Assembly: GCF_001879205.1 (NCBI RefSeq) | Contig: NZ_MLFK01000006.1 | Coordinates: forward strand, 1-64,000 | DNA from: Flavobacterium johnsoniae | GTDB lineage: Bacteria; Bacteroidota; Bacteroidia; Flavobacteriales; Flavobacteriaceae | Reading direction: 5' to 3' | DNA: 64,000 nt | In this document: in pieces, positions 37,245-45,601 of the stretch | Position numbering within the stretch: position 1 is the stretch's first letter | How the letters are laid out: each line of letters starts with the position of its first letter | The notes under the pieces: model-generated | Told to the model about the DNA's origin: nothing | Seen by the model: the letters and a program-made list of their open reading frames with translations, nothing else | The model's database searches: none | Program-made: the position numbers and the translations under genes

Positions 37245-38057
37245 TTATTTTTGAAGTGTAAACGGCTGAACAGAAATTCCTGCTTCGTCTAGGGCGGTTT
37301 TACAATTCTCTAAAGTTTCTGAAAAAACAGCTCCGTAATTAGCATTTTTTGCCCAGGGACGAACTGCAAAATCAACTGAACTTGCAGATAAATTCTTTAC
37401 AAAAACCTCAGGAGCCGGAGTTTTAAGCACTTTAGGGTTTTTGTTTAAAACATCCAAAAGAATATCTTTTGCCTTTTTAATATCCGAATCATAAGAAATT
37501 GAGAATGTTAAATCGGCTCTTCTTTCTCCCTGCATCGAGTAATTAATAATCGTTCCGTTTGACAAGGCGCCGTTGGGTACAAAAACCGTCTGATTGTTTC
37601 CGGTAAGCATTTTAGTTACAAAAATCTGAATTTCTAAAACCGTTGCAATCACGCCCTGAGCTTCGATTGTATCACCCACTTTAAAAGGTTTAAAAACGAT
37701 AATTAGCATTCCGCCGGCAAAATTTGAAAGTGAACCCTGCAATGACAAACCAACTGCAAGTCCCATCGCACCCAAAATCGCTACGAATGACGAAGTCTCG
37801 ATGCCAAGTTTTGAAATAAAAGTTACAAACAATAAAATGCGAAGTGCCCAAAGTAAAATATCGGCAAGGAATTTTGTTAACGTTGGGTCAAGATTTCTCT
37901 TCACCATTATTTTTCTGATGACTCTGTTTATTAATCTAATGGCATATAAACCAATAAATAAAATTAGAAATGCAGAGATTAATTTTGGAGAATAATCAAT
38001 TAAGATATTAATAAATTTCGTTGCGTAATTGCTAAACTGTTCCGGATTGATGTACAT
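37245..38057 (-). CDS. MscS-type small-conductance mechanosensitive channel
   Basis: 270 residues from ATG 38057. Three membrane helices (about 18-40, 60-80, 85-115) are followed by the MscS beta and alpha/beta domains. The pore-lining TM3 reads GAMGLAVGLSLQGSLSNFAGG, shortened at the ends, with the expected Ala/Gly packing. The Sm-like domain follows (FKVGDTIEAQGVIATVLEIQIF), and the vestibule includes ADLTFSISYDSD. It releases solutes on hypo-osmotic shock. A longer frame begins at a TTG inside the upstream hairpin and is rejected. Confidence 0.93.
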   Translation of the reverse strand: MYINPEQFSNYATKFINILIDYSPKLISAFLILFIGLYAIRLINRVIRKIMVKRNLDPTLTKFLADILLWALRILLFVTFISKLGIETSSFVAILGAMGLAVGLSLQGSLSNFAGGMLIIVFKPFKVGDTIEAQGVIATVLEIQIFVTKMLTGNNQTVFVPNGALSNGTIINYSMQGERRADLTFSISYDSDIKKAKDILLDVLNKNPKVLKTPAPEVFVKNLSASSVDFAVRPWAKNANYGAVFSETLENCKTALDEAGISVQPFTLQK

Positions 38058-38069
38058 GTTTTCTGTATA

Positions 38070-38094
38070 AAAAAACCTTCTCAATAGAGAAGGC
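38070..38094 (-). terminator. Minus-strand hairpin terminator upstream of the MscS gene
   Basis: Read on the minus strand, CCTTCTC-TATT-GAGAAGG is followed by seven T. It lies after the 97-residue gene and 13 bases before the MscS ATG. A TAnnTTTG box lies upstream at 38114-38107. Confidence 0.75.
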
Positions 38095-38149
38095 GTATTA
38101 GTTTTGCAAATATAAATATATTTTATTTTTTATCTGAAAAGAGTTTTGA

Positions 38150-38443
38150 TTACTTATCAGAATCGTCTGCCGTAATCGCTTTTTCGCTCACATCAACTAC
38201 ACTTTCTGTAACCAGATTATCATCTGTAATTTCAGAAGTTAGAGATTCAATTGCGTCACCTATTGAATCTGCAGCTTCTTTAATTTTTTCAATAGCTTCT
38301 TCAGCAAAAATTTCGGCCTTATCTATAAAAGGCTCAACGGCTTCTTTTACTTCTTCTAAAGTGTTTTCGGCTTTGCCGGCAAAATCGTCTGCAGTTTCTT
38401 TGGCTGATCCAAAGAAATTCTTAAAAAATGAAGTTAATCCCAT
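38150..38443 (-). CDS. Small acidic amphipathic-helix protein
   Basis: 97 residues. It begins MGLTSFFKNFFGSAKETAD, a short hydrophobic basic stretch, then continues as an almost uninterrupted Ala/Glu/Lys-rich helix (about 15-80) with an 11-residue periodicity resembling apolipoprotein, LEA or YtxH-like proteins, and ends in an Asp/Glu/Ser tail. There is no signal peptide or membrane helix. Such proteins may lie on membranes or protect proteins under stress. I do not recognise a defined family. It has terminators on both sides and is probably monocistronic. Confidence 0.65.
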   Translation of the reverse strand: MGLTSFFKNFFGSAKETADDFAGKAENTLEEVKEAVEPFIDKAEIFAEEAIEKIKEAADSIGDAIESLTSEITDDNLVTESVVDVSEKAITADDSDK

Positions 38444-38545
38444 GGTTTTTGGTCGATTGATTTAGATTACAATATTAATTGTTTTTCCGGAAAAACAATC
38501 GAAATCCAGAATAATTAATTGATAATTAATAGAGTATGGGAATAA

Positions 38546-38575
38546 AAAAAGCGCCCTCTTTAAAAGGCGCTTTTT
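38546..38575. terminator. Terminator after the NifU-type gene
   Basis: AAAAAGCGCC (38546-38555) pairs with GGCGCTTTTT (38566-38575) with T-runs in both directions. It serves the minus-strand NifU-type gene. Confidence 0.9.
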
Positions 38576-38598
38576 CTATTATTTATGATGCAGAAATT

Positions 38599-39498
38599 TT
38601 ATGCATTTACAGCTTCAACCTTAATTGCTTCGTCGTTCAGCATACTTTTCAGCATGTTTTCGATACCGCTTTTTAATGTAAAAGTGGAAGAAGGACAACC
38701 GCTGCAGGCACCCTGCAGGATTACTTTTACCGTTTTGTCGTCTTCATTATAAGAATCAAAAGCGATATTACCGCCATCAGCTGCAACGGCAGGTTTTACG
38801 TATTCTTCTAATATATTAATGATTTGCTGAGAAGTAACATCTAATTTATCAAATGCTTCGTCTTTTGTAACATCATTTTTAGTTGCTGTCTGAATTAAAC
38901 TTTCATCTAAAACAGTTCCTCCGTTTTCAATAAATTGTTTGATGAAGGTTCTTAATTCTAATGTGATTTCCTGCCAGTCGTTGATTTCATACTTAGTTAC
39001 AGAAATATAATTTTCATCGATAAATACTTCTTTTACATAAGGAAATTTGAATAATTCCTGTGCCAATGGAGAAGAAGCAGTCTGGTCGATGTTTTTATAT
39101 TCAACAGCATTTCTGGTTAGCATTCTGCTTACCACAAATTTTAATGCTGAAGGATTGGGAGTTGTTTCTCCGTAAACAGTAATAGGCTGTTTTTTGGCTT
39201 TGTTTTCGTCGACTTTAATAATAACACCGCCTTTATCTACAAATGCTGTAATTTGTTCTGCAACAGCATCTTTTACGTCATCCCATTCTACAATACTGTA
39301 TCTTTCGATAGCAATAAAATTTCCCGAAATATAAACCGTTTTTACAAATGGAAGATAAAACAATTGCTGTGCTAAAGGAGAGGCTTGCGCTTCGTCAATG
39401 TTTTTAAATTCAAAGTTTTGATTTTGAGTAATAAAATCTTCAAATTCGAACTTTAATATAGTTGGATTTTGAGTTTCTTTTATAGTGATTTTTGTCAT
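38599..39498 (-). CDS. NifU-type Fe-S scaffold with duplicated Nfu N-domain
   Basis: 299 residues from ATG 39498. The C-terminal NifU domain (about 225-299) has the cluster-binding CSGC at 265-268 (GACSGCPSST). The N-terminal part contains two copies of the Nfu_N domain, about 10-90 (ASPLAQQLFYLPFVKTVYIS) and about 112-195 (SSPLAQELFKFPYVKEVFID). Nfu proteins carry Fe-S clusters to target enzymes. A single Nfu_N is the common form; the tandem copy is typical of some Bacteroidota to my knowledge. The minus-strand TAAATTTG at 39521-39514 is a likely -7 element. Confidence 0.92.
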   Translation of the reverse strand: MTKITIKETQNPTILKFEFEDFITQNQNFEFKNIDEAQASPLAQQLFYLPFVKTVYISGNFIAIERYSIVEWDDVKDAVAEQITAFVDKGGVIIKVDENKAKKQPITVYGETTPNPSALKFVVSRMLTRNAVEYKNIDQTASSPLAQELFKFPYVKEVFIDENYISVTKYEINDWQEITLELRTFIKQFIENGGTVLDESLIQTATKNDVTKDEAFDKLDVTSQQIINILEEYVKPAVAADGGNIAFDSYNEDDKTVKVILQGACSGCPSSTFTLKSGIENMLKSMLNDEAIKVEAVNA

Positions 39499-39640
39499 GG
39501 TAGTAATTTTTTGCAAATTTACTAAAGTTATTTTCTACTAATACCTATATTTGATTTTTTAATAAAATAATTAAGACTCTTTTCAAATAATTCGTACGAA
39601 ATTATGAGAGTGTAAAAAATATTTAAACTCCTTTGCCATT

Positions 39641-40630
39641 ATGAAATTAAGAATCAAGTATTTATTTGTTTTTTTAATTGCTTCATTCTTTTCTTATTCG
39701 CAGGAAGGAATTCCGGTTTATTCAGATTATTTATCAGATAATTATTACTTAATTCATCCCTCGATGGCGGGAGCTGCAAATTGTGCAAAAATAAGATTAA
39801 CAGCCAGGAAACAATGGTTTGGACAGGAAGATGCGCCAGCTCTTCAAACTTTAAGTTTTAACGGAAGAATAGGAGAGAGATCCGGGGCCGGAATTATTGT
39901 TTTTAACGACAAAAACGGATATCATTCAGAAAAAGGAGTAAAGCTTACTTATGCGCATCATATTATGTTTTCAAGAGACGAACTAGATTTAAATCAGCTT
40001 TCTTTTGGTATAAGCGGCGGTTTGACTCAAAATCAATTAGACGAAACAAATTTTGGAAGTACTTTTGACCCAATCGTTTTTGGTTCGATTCAAAAAGATT
40101 CTTATTTTAATATGGATATTGGAGCATCGTATAATTTTCTGGATTTTTATGCGCATGCAACAGTTCAGGGGCTTCTTGAAACCAGAAGAGAATTGTATAC
40201 AGATTATGAAAGCGATAATTTGAGAAAGTTTCTTTTAAGTGCCGGATATGTCTTTGGTAAAAGAGATAAAATTACCTGGGAACCCTCAATTTTGTTTCAA
40301 TATTTTGATCAGACGAAACAAAAATCTATAGACTTGAATTTAAAAGCATACAAGAACATGGATTTTGGAAGTTTGTGGGCAGCATTCTCATATAGAAGAA
40401 GTTTTGATGGGGCGCAATATAGCTCAGGAAGCGGGGTTTCATCTCAAAAACTGCAATATTTTACTCCAATTATTGGTGTAAATTACAAGAACTTTATGTT
40501 TGCCTATACCTATTCTCAGGTTGGGGGAAATGTGAAATTTGATACTGGTGGTTATCACCAGATTACTTTAGGAATTGATCTATTTTGTAGAAAGGAACGT
40601 TACGATTGTAATTGTCCTGCAATTAATTAA
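39641..40630 (+). CDS. PorP/SprF family T9SS membrane protein, second copy
   Basis: 329 residues. The signal peptide ends FFSYSQ, followed by the family start GIPVYSDYLSDNYYLIHPSMAGA and a PorP-type barrel (GQEDAPALQTLSFNGRI, GAGIIVFNDKNGYHSEKG, SKLQYF-like strands). It has a Cys-bearing end (LFCRKERYDCNCPAIN) unlike the copy at 4484, which ends in Phe. No adhesin or OmpA gene is adjacent, so it is an orphan family member. It may serve a remote type B cargo or be a general T9SS part. The next gene is 8 bases away. Confidence 0.9.
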   Translation: MKLRIKYLFVFLIASFFSYSQEGIPVYSDYLSDNYYLIHPSMAGAANCAKIRLTARKQWFGQEDAPALQTLSFNGRIGERSGAGIIVFNDKNGYHSEKGVKLTYAHHIMFSRDELDLNQLSFGISGGLTQNQLDETNFGSTFDPIVFGSIQKDSYFNMDIGASYNFLDFYAHATVQGLLETRRELYTDYESDNLRKFLLSAGYVFGKRDKITWEPSILFQYFDQTKQKSIDLNLKAYKNMDFGSLWAAFSYRRSFDGAQYSSGSGVSSQKLQYFTPIIGVNYKNFMFAYTYSQVGGNVKFDTGGYHQITLGIDLFCRKERYDCNCPAIN

Positions 40631-40638
40631 AATTTGTT

Positions 40639-41157
40639 ATGCTTATTAAATCTGTAAACGGAAAAACACCTTCTATTCCAGAAGATTGTTATGTTGCTGA
40701 AAATGCCACAATTGTTGGAGATGTTTCATTTGGAGATTCTTGCAGTGTTTGGTTTAATGCTGTGGTTCGCGGCGATGTTCATTTTATCAAAATAGGAAAC
40801 AAGGTAAACATTCAGGATGGTGCGATAATTCACTGTACGTATCAAAAACATCCCACAATTATAGGAAATAATGTATCGATTGGACATAATGCCATTGTGC
40901 ACGGATGCACGATTCACGACAATGTTTTAATTGGTATGGGATCAATTGTAATGGATAATTGTGTGGTAGAAAGCAATTCGATTATTGCAGCCGGAGCTGT
41001 TTTAACTCAAAACACCATTGTTCCTTCGGGGGCTATTTTTGCCGGAGTTCCTGCCAAAAAAGTAAAAGATATTGACCAATCTGATTTTGCAGGTGAAATA
41101 GAACGTATTTCTAATAATTACGTAATGTATTCGGGCTGGTTTAAAAACGAAGAATAA
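40639..41157 (+). CDS. Gamma-class carbonic anhydrase family protein
   Basis: 172 residues forming a left-handed beta helix of hexapeptide repeats. Metal ligands are seen in IIHCTYQKH, and the His pair in SIGHNAIVHGC, the gamma-CA/YrdA pattern. The C-terminal helix (about 150-170) closes the trimer. The family interconverts CO2 and bicarbonate or has lost that activity; the sequence alone does not decide. It is 8 bases after the SprF-like gene, so probably cotranscribed by position only. Confidence 0.92.
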   Translation: MLIKSVNGKTPSIPEDCYVAENATIVGDVSFGDSCSVWFNAVVRGDVHFIKIGNKVNIQDGAIIHCTYQKHPTIIGNNVSIGHNAIVHGCTIHDNVLIGMGSIVMDNCVVESNSIIAAGAVLTQNTIVPSGAIFAGVPAKKVKDIDQSDFAGEIERISNNYVMYSGWFKNEE

Positions 41158-41189
41158 ATTAGATAAATTCCAATTAATAGAACAATTCC

Positions 41190-41226
41190 AAATTCCAATG
41201 ATTGTTAATAATTATTGGAATTTTTC
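41190..41226. terminator. Hairpin terminator between convergent genes
   Basis: AATTCCAAT (41191-41199) pairs with ATTGGAATT (41214-41222), then TTT. AT-rich but perfect stem; it may act for both the carbonic anhydrase gene and the regulator gene. Confidence 0.65.
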
Positions 41227-41245
41227 ATTTTTAAAATTTAATAAT

Positions 41246-41962
41246 CTATAAATTGATTTTCTCAAAGAAAGCATTTTTATAACTTTCACTTATGGGAATT
41301 CGTTTGTCACTGATTAAAACTTTGTTTTTTTGAATCGATTTTACATGTTTTATATTGATAATGTAAGATCGGTGAATTCTTGAGAAACCTTTGCTGGAAA
41401 GCAGGTTTTCGAGTTTTATTAAGCTTATTAAAGTAAGTGTAAATTTATTATCTGTCGTATATATTTTTACGTAATCTTTTAGTCCTTCGATAAATAGAAT
41501 ATCTGAAAAATTCATTTTTACATTTTCATATTCTGCTCGTACAAACATAAAATCTTGTTCAATTTCAGGAGTCGAAATATTTTCTGAAACGGCTTGAACG
41601 GGAGATGCAGTATTGTTGATTTGCTGTGCCCTTACAACCGATTTTAAAAAACGATGAAACGGAATTGGTTTTACCAGATAATCAACGGCACCAAGATTAA
41701 ATCCTTCAACGGCATAATCAGAAAAAGCAGTAGTAAAAATTACTAAAGGTTTTTTTTCTATTGTATTTAAAAAATCTATTCCGGAAAAATGCGGCATCTG
41801 AATATCCAGAAAAATCAAATCAATATTATTTTGATTGATGAATGAAACGGCATCAATGGCATTATTAAAAGTATTGACCAATTCCAGCGAATCGACCTTT
41901 TTGACAAAATCTTCTAATAACTCAACTGCTAAAGGTTCATCATCTATTATTACGCATTTCAT
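41246..41962 (-). CDS. LytTR-type response regulator
   Basis: 238 residues from ATG 41962. The receiver domain (1-115) has acidic pair D7/D8, phosphoacceptor D53 in FLDIQMPHFSG, T77/T78 and K98 in DYLVKPIPF. A LytTR DNA-binding domain follows at about 140-238 (ILFIEGLKDYVKIYT, FSRIHRSYIINIKHVKSI). It is the partner of the LytS-type kinase upstream. A minus-strand TACTTTTG at 42006-41999 may provide a separate promoter, so the regulator could be made without the rest of the operon. Targets are not shown by the sequence; neighbours encode envelope proteins. Confidence 0.95.
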   Translation of the reverse strand: MKCVIIDDEPLAVELLEDFVKKVDSLELVNTFNNAIDAVSFINQNNIDLIFLDIQMPHFSGIDFLNTIEKKPLVIFTTAFSDYAVEGFNLGAVDYLVKPIPFHRFLKSVVRAQQINNTASPVQAVSENISTPEIEQDFMFVRAEYENVKMNFSDILFIEGLKDYVKIYTTDNKFTLTLISLIKLENLLSSKGFSRIHRSYIINIKHVKSIQKNKVLISDKRIPISESYKNAFFEKINL

Positions 41963-42084
41963 CTGTTTGAAATTAAGTTTTAAAAATTGTTTGGCGGTCA
42001 AAAGTAGTTTTAAACCAGTAAATTAAGTTTTAAAATTATCATAAAATACTATTTCGAATATTTTTAGGTTCATTAATGTATTGT

Positions 42085-43185
42085 TTAATTTACTGCAGTT
42101 TGAATCTCATCTAATTTCAGGTTTAAATGCACTCGATAAAATTGATCATCCTGATTAATAGTTAGTTCATGTGCATTCGGATAAAGCAAATCCAGTCGGT
42201 TTTGAATATTTACTAATCCAATTCCCGAATTTTCAGGGTCTTTTATATAGTTTTCAATTGTGTTTTCAATCCAGAAATCAAGATTGTTTTCTGAAATAAA
42301 AATCTTAATTTTTACGTGTGCCGCGCCCTTGTAATCGGTACCGTATTTAAAAGCATTCTCAACAAAAGAAATTAATAACAAAGGTTCAATAAATTTGTTT
42401 CTGGTATCGCCGTGAACATTAATAACGATGTCTTCGATATTGTTAAGACGGAGTTTTTGTAAATCGATATAATTCTGAATGTAATTGATTTCTTTTTCTA
42501 AAGCCACCGTTTTATTATCTGTTTCATACAACATATATCGCATTAATTCAGACAATGTTACGATGGCATCAGGGACCAAATCAGATTTCTTATGCGCCAG
42601 AGAATAAATACTGTTTAGGGAATTGAATAAAAAATGCGGATTAGTCTGCTTTCTCAGATAGATCAATTCTGTATTTGTTCGGTGTGTTTCGGCTATTAAT
42701 TTGTTTTGCTGGTTATTATAGAACTCTGTTAATGTTCTAATTACTGCGCTTATTGTGATAATTAAAATATAAAAGAATGAAGGTCCGATTTTAAAAAATA
42801 AGGGCTGTCTTGTGGCCATTATTGCTGTTGTTCTTCGTCCTTTATAGATTAATTTAAGATCTTCGGGCGGTATCATCCTTGGTCTTACATGTTTAAATTC
42901 AGGAATAAAATAATTAATTCTGATAATCATGAAAACGGCGATGATGACAAAAATGAAAAGAAAATACTTCCAATACTTTTTTTGAAGCAGAAGAGCAGGA
43001 ACCAAATAAAAATAATTCAGATAGAACAAGATAATTCCAGTTGCCCATTGTACATAGAAATCATTGTTGATTCTAAATGGACTTTCATAAAATTGGATTA
43101 GCGAAGTCAGAATGAAGAAAACCCAAATCATAAAGTGAAACAATATTTTATTTGAATTTGTATTTTTAATGGTATCTAGTGTCAT
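42085..43185 (-). CDS. LytS/YehU-type sensor histidine kinase
   Basis: 366 residues. Four membrane helices (about 14-32, 44-66, 72-91, 132-152) have short loops and no large sensor domain. The His_kinase domain follows with phosphoacceptor H184 in KQTNPHFLFNSLNS, then a HATPase_c domain with VENAFKYGTDYKG (N box) and SGIGLVNIQNRLDLLY (G box). The lack of an extracellular domain suggests it senses through a partner or in the membrane. It starts directly at the stop of the DUF4907 lipoprotein gene, so translation is probably coupled; that lipoprotein or the Kelch protein could be the sensor. Confidence 0.94.
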   Translation of the reverse strand: MTLDTIKNTNSNKILFHFMIWVFFILTSLIQFYESPFRINNDFYVQWATGIILFYLNYFYLVPALLLQKKYWKYFLFIFVIIAVFMIIRINYFIPEFKHVRPRMIPPEDLKLIYKGRRTTAIMATRQPLFFKIGPSFFYILIITISAVIRTLTEFYNNQQNKLIAETHRTNTELIYLRKQTNPHFLFNSLNSIYSLAHKKSDLVPDAIVTLSELMRYMLYETDNKTVALEKEINYIQNYIDLQKLRLNNIEDIVINVHGDTRNKFIEPLLLISFVENAFKYGTDYKGAAHVKIKIFISENNLDFWIENTIENYIKDPENSGIGLVNIQNRLDLLYPNAHELTINQDDQFYRVHLNLKLDEIQTAVN

Positions 43186-43515
43186 TTATAATTTTATTTT
43201 TAATAAAATTAATTCATTTTTGGTTACCGTTGGAGATAAGTTCTGTTTGAGTTTTTCTACAACCAGACCAGCTGTTTTTAAAGCCTCTTCTTCTGTCGAA
43301 AAACTTTTGGTGTCATTTATAACCGGAATAATCGATTGTTTGATTATAATTTTTTCTTTATACGAAATCGAATATCCCCAGCCTGAACTTGTTTTAAAAG
43401 ATTCTGTTTTGAAATTTTCCTTTTTTGCACAGGAAACGATTTGTAAAGCAAAAAACAAAATCAATAAATTCTTCTGGATTTTACTCCAGAAGAATTTGTG
43501 TTTGTTAATTGTCAT
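43186..43515 (-). CDS. DUF4907-like small lipoprotein
   Basis: 109 residues from ATG 43515 (MTINKHKFFWSKIQ). Lipoprotein signal peptide ends LQIVSCAKKE. The mature part has GWGYSISYKEKIIIKQSIIPVI, cut at its end, and SFSTEEEALKTAGLVVEKLKQN, a compact alpha/beta layout that fits DUF4907. Function unknown. The start overlaps the Kelch gene stop by 11 bases and the end abuts the kinase start, so it is tightly built into this operon, which suggests a regulatory role for the kinase. Longer starts at 43560 run into the Kelch gene and are less likely. Confidence 0.75.
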   Translation of the reverse strand: MTINKHKFFWSKIQKNLLILFFALQIVSCAKKENFKTESFKTSSGWGYSISYKEKIIIKQSIIPVINDTKSFSTEEEALKTAGLVVEKLKQNLSPTVTKNELILLKIKL

Positions 43516-44512
43516 CGTCGCTTTGCTCATCTTGAGGTCTAAATTCCCAGGCATCATCAAAGTAAGACGAGCCCACTCTTCCTAACATATAAAAACCGCG
43601 ATTGTTAATGGAGAAGCCAACAGCGTCAGTTCTGGTTGCACCTTCCATAGCAGTTCTCTCTACCCAAAGATCTGTTGACGGAGTATACTCCCAAACTGTT
43701 TTGATGTTTTCACCGCCTACAACATATCCCAATCCGTTCATTGCAAAACTAGAAGCATTAGATCGTGTAATGGCATATTCATCATTATACGAATAGTCGT
43801 CATCAGTATCTTTATCGATATCTCTTTTTCTTGTCCAGACATCGGTTGCCGGATCAAATTCCCAAAAATCTTCCTGATAAGACCCATTGTTCACTCCGGT
43901 TACCAGATAAGCTTTATCCGAAATAACAAAAACAGTCGCATTACGTCTTTTGTTGCCGCTAAAACCGTTTACAAGTGTCCAGGTGTTTGCCTGATCATTG
44001 TATTGATAGAAATCTTTTAGATAATTTCCGTCATAACCAGTTCCAAAATACGCTTTTCCACCTGCCTGAAAACCTACAGCTCCATAACGTCCTGTACCTC
44101 CAAAGTCTGCTTTTTGCGTCCAGCTGTTATTTGAAGGATCATATTGATAAAAATCTTTTAGTTTATTAGTTCCATCATACCCAAGACCAACATAGCCTTT
44201 TTCGTTTAATGTAAAACTCGATGCAGAACTTCTTCCTACTCCTGTAAAATCTGCTTTTTGTTCCCAATAATCCCCATTTGAGTTATAAGCCCATAAATCT
44301 TTCAAATAAACATCTCCTGTATAACCGGTTGCAACATACGCATAATCACCAATTACAAAACTTGTGGCACTGGATCTGGCAGGACCGTCAAAAGCAGACT
44401 TTTTAATCCAGTTCCCTACCAAATCATCGTCGTCATCGTCATTACTGCAGCTTACAAAAAAAAGGCTGGAAAACAGTGTTGCGAATAATATTCCTTTTTT
44501 TAAATTATTCAT
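43505..44512 (-). CDS. Kelch-repeat surface lipoprotein
   Basis: 335 residues. Lipoprotein signal peptide ending FFVSCSNDDDDDD; the acidic run after the Cys resembles the export signal that sends flavobacterial lipoproteins to the outer surface. Six Kelch-like blades follow, with repeated RSSATSFVIGDYAYVATG, RSSASSFTLNEKGYVGLG, GAVGFQAGGKAYFGTG and similar, each with a WxxxxxF step, making a beta propeller. The blade text says it scores glycan- or protein-binding folds with no enzymatic residues visible. It ends by overlapping the DUF4907 gene. Likely a ligand-binding partner of the sensing operon. Confidence 0.85.
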   Translation of the reverse strand: MNNLKKGILFATLFSSLFFVSCSNDDDDDDLVGNWIKKSAFDGPARSSATSFVIGDYAYVATGYTGDVYLKDLWAYNSNGDYWEQKADFTGVGRSSASSFTLNEKGYVGLGYDGTNKLKDFYQYDPSNNSWTQKADFGGTGRYGAVGFQAGGKAYFGTGYDGNYLKDFYQYNDQANTWTLVNGFSGNKRRNATVFVISDKAYLVTGVNNGSYQEDFWEFDPATDVWTRKRDIDKDTDDDYSYNDEYAITRSNASSFAMNGLGYVVGGENIKTVWEYTPSTDLWVERTAMEGATRTDAVGFSINNRGFYMLGRVGSSYFDDAWEFRPQDEQSDDDN

Positions 44513-44528
44513 AATCTATTAAATTTAT

Positions 44529-45371
44529 TTATTGTTTGTATTTGATCCCAATTCCCAAAACGTAACCGCTGCCTGTATTAAAATCATAAACAGCATGATC
44601 TCTGCTGTCGGTTAGTTTGTATTTTTTGTCAAAATCATATCCGGCCTTAAAATTTAAAAACCAGTTTTTTTCGACATTTCGTTCATATTCAAATGATGTT
44701 GTCATTTGCGAAAGAACTGCCTTTGCGGCTGTATTATTTGTGTTATTCTGAGTATCTAAATTGTAAAAGTTCCCGTTGAAATTGTTGTTCAGGCTGAATT
44801 TATTTCGGATGTTATTTGAATACGAAATTTTTGAATCCGGAAAACCAATCAATACATTAGTACTGTTATTGACAGTATAATTGAATGAGGCTGTAGGCAT
44901 AAACTTCATATTTCCAAAAACAGTTGTTCTCGCAGCTCCAATGCTGAGAATGGCTTTTGAATTTAGTTTCTGACTGATTTCAAAACTTCCTAAAAGCGAG
45001 AAATCAGAAAAATCTAAATTGTGCTGAAAACCTGCCGTTGGCGTTAGCGAAAAATGTAGCGTTGTCGACTTCGAAATGTCTTTTGATATTTCGAATTTAT
45101 CCTTAATCTGACGCAGCTCATTTAAACTCTCAAATGTTCCGGCACTTCCCGGTTCATAATTTACATTCAAATTAGAAAACGATACAGTATTTGCGATACT
45201 GGTTTTTGGGTTTATTATTTTGCTGAAAAAGACTCCAATGCCAGTTTCGTTAAAATCACTTTTATCCGTTGGTTCTGTTTTTAAATTCATGTTTACCGAA
45301 AACTTTTCCTGAGCTTTCATGCTGAAAGACGATACTAAAAAAGCCGAACAAATTATAAACCTTATTTTCAT
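44529..45371 (-). CDS. Outer-membrane beta-barrel protein of unknown function
   Basis: 280 residues with a signal peptide ending FSMKAQEKF. The rest alternates polar and hydrophobic residues in about 12-14 strands (GIGVFFSKIINPKTSIANTV, TTVFGNMKFMPTASFNYTV, TSFEYERNVEKNWFLNFKAG) and ends GYVLGIGIKYKQ, a barrel end. It resembles the DUF6268-type barrels, which I cannot confirm. It is the first gene of the minus-strand operon, 16 bases before the Kelch gene. A minus-strand TACTTTTG at 45395-45388 is a plausible -7 element. Confidence 0.7.
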   Translation of the reverse strand: MKIRFIICSAFLVSSFSMKAQEKFSVNMNLKTEPTDKSDFNETGIGVFFSKIINPKTSIANTVSFSNLNVNYEPGSAGTFESLNELRQIKDKFEISKDISKSTTLHFSLTPTAGFQHNLDFSDFSLLGSFEISQKLNSKAILSIGAARTTVFGNMKFMPTASFNYTVNNSTNVLIGFPDSKISYSNNIRNKFSLNNNFNGNFYNLDTQNNTNNTAAKAVLSQMTTSFEYERNVEKNWFLNFKAGYDFDKKYKLTDSRDHAVYDFNTGSGYVLGIGIKYKQ

Positions 45372-45601
45372 TACTTATTTATTGGTTCAAAAGTAGGTTG
45401 GGGAAGGGTTTAAAAAAAAGAAGATATATGTATGACTCTTTTTGATAGACTAAATCGTCGTTTTTAAGGGCGAACGAGATATTTAGTGCTGTAGGTCTAT
45501 TATAGATAGTTTCGTGCCTTTTATAGGGTAAAAACACTAGCCTGTATATGTTATAGTGACGTGCAGAAGAGCTCAATTTATATTTGCTCAAAAAATAGGT
45601 T

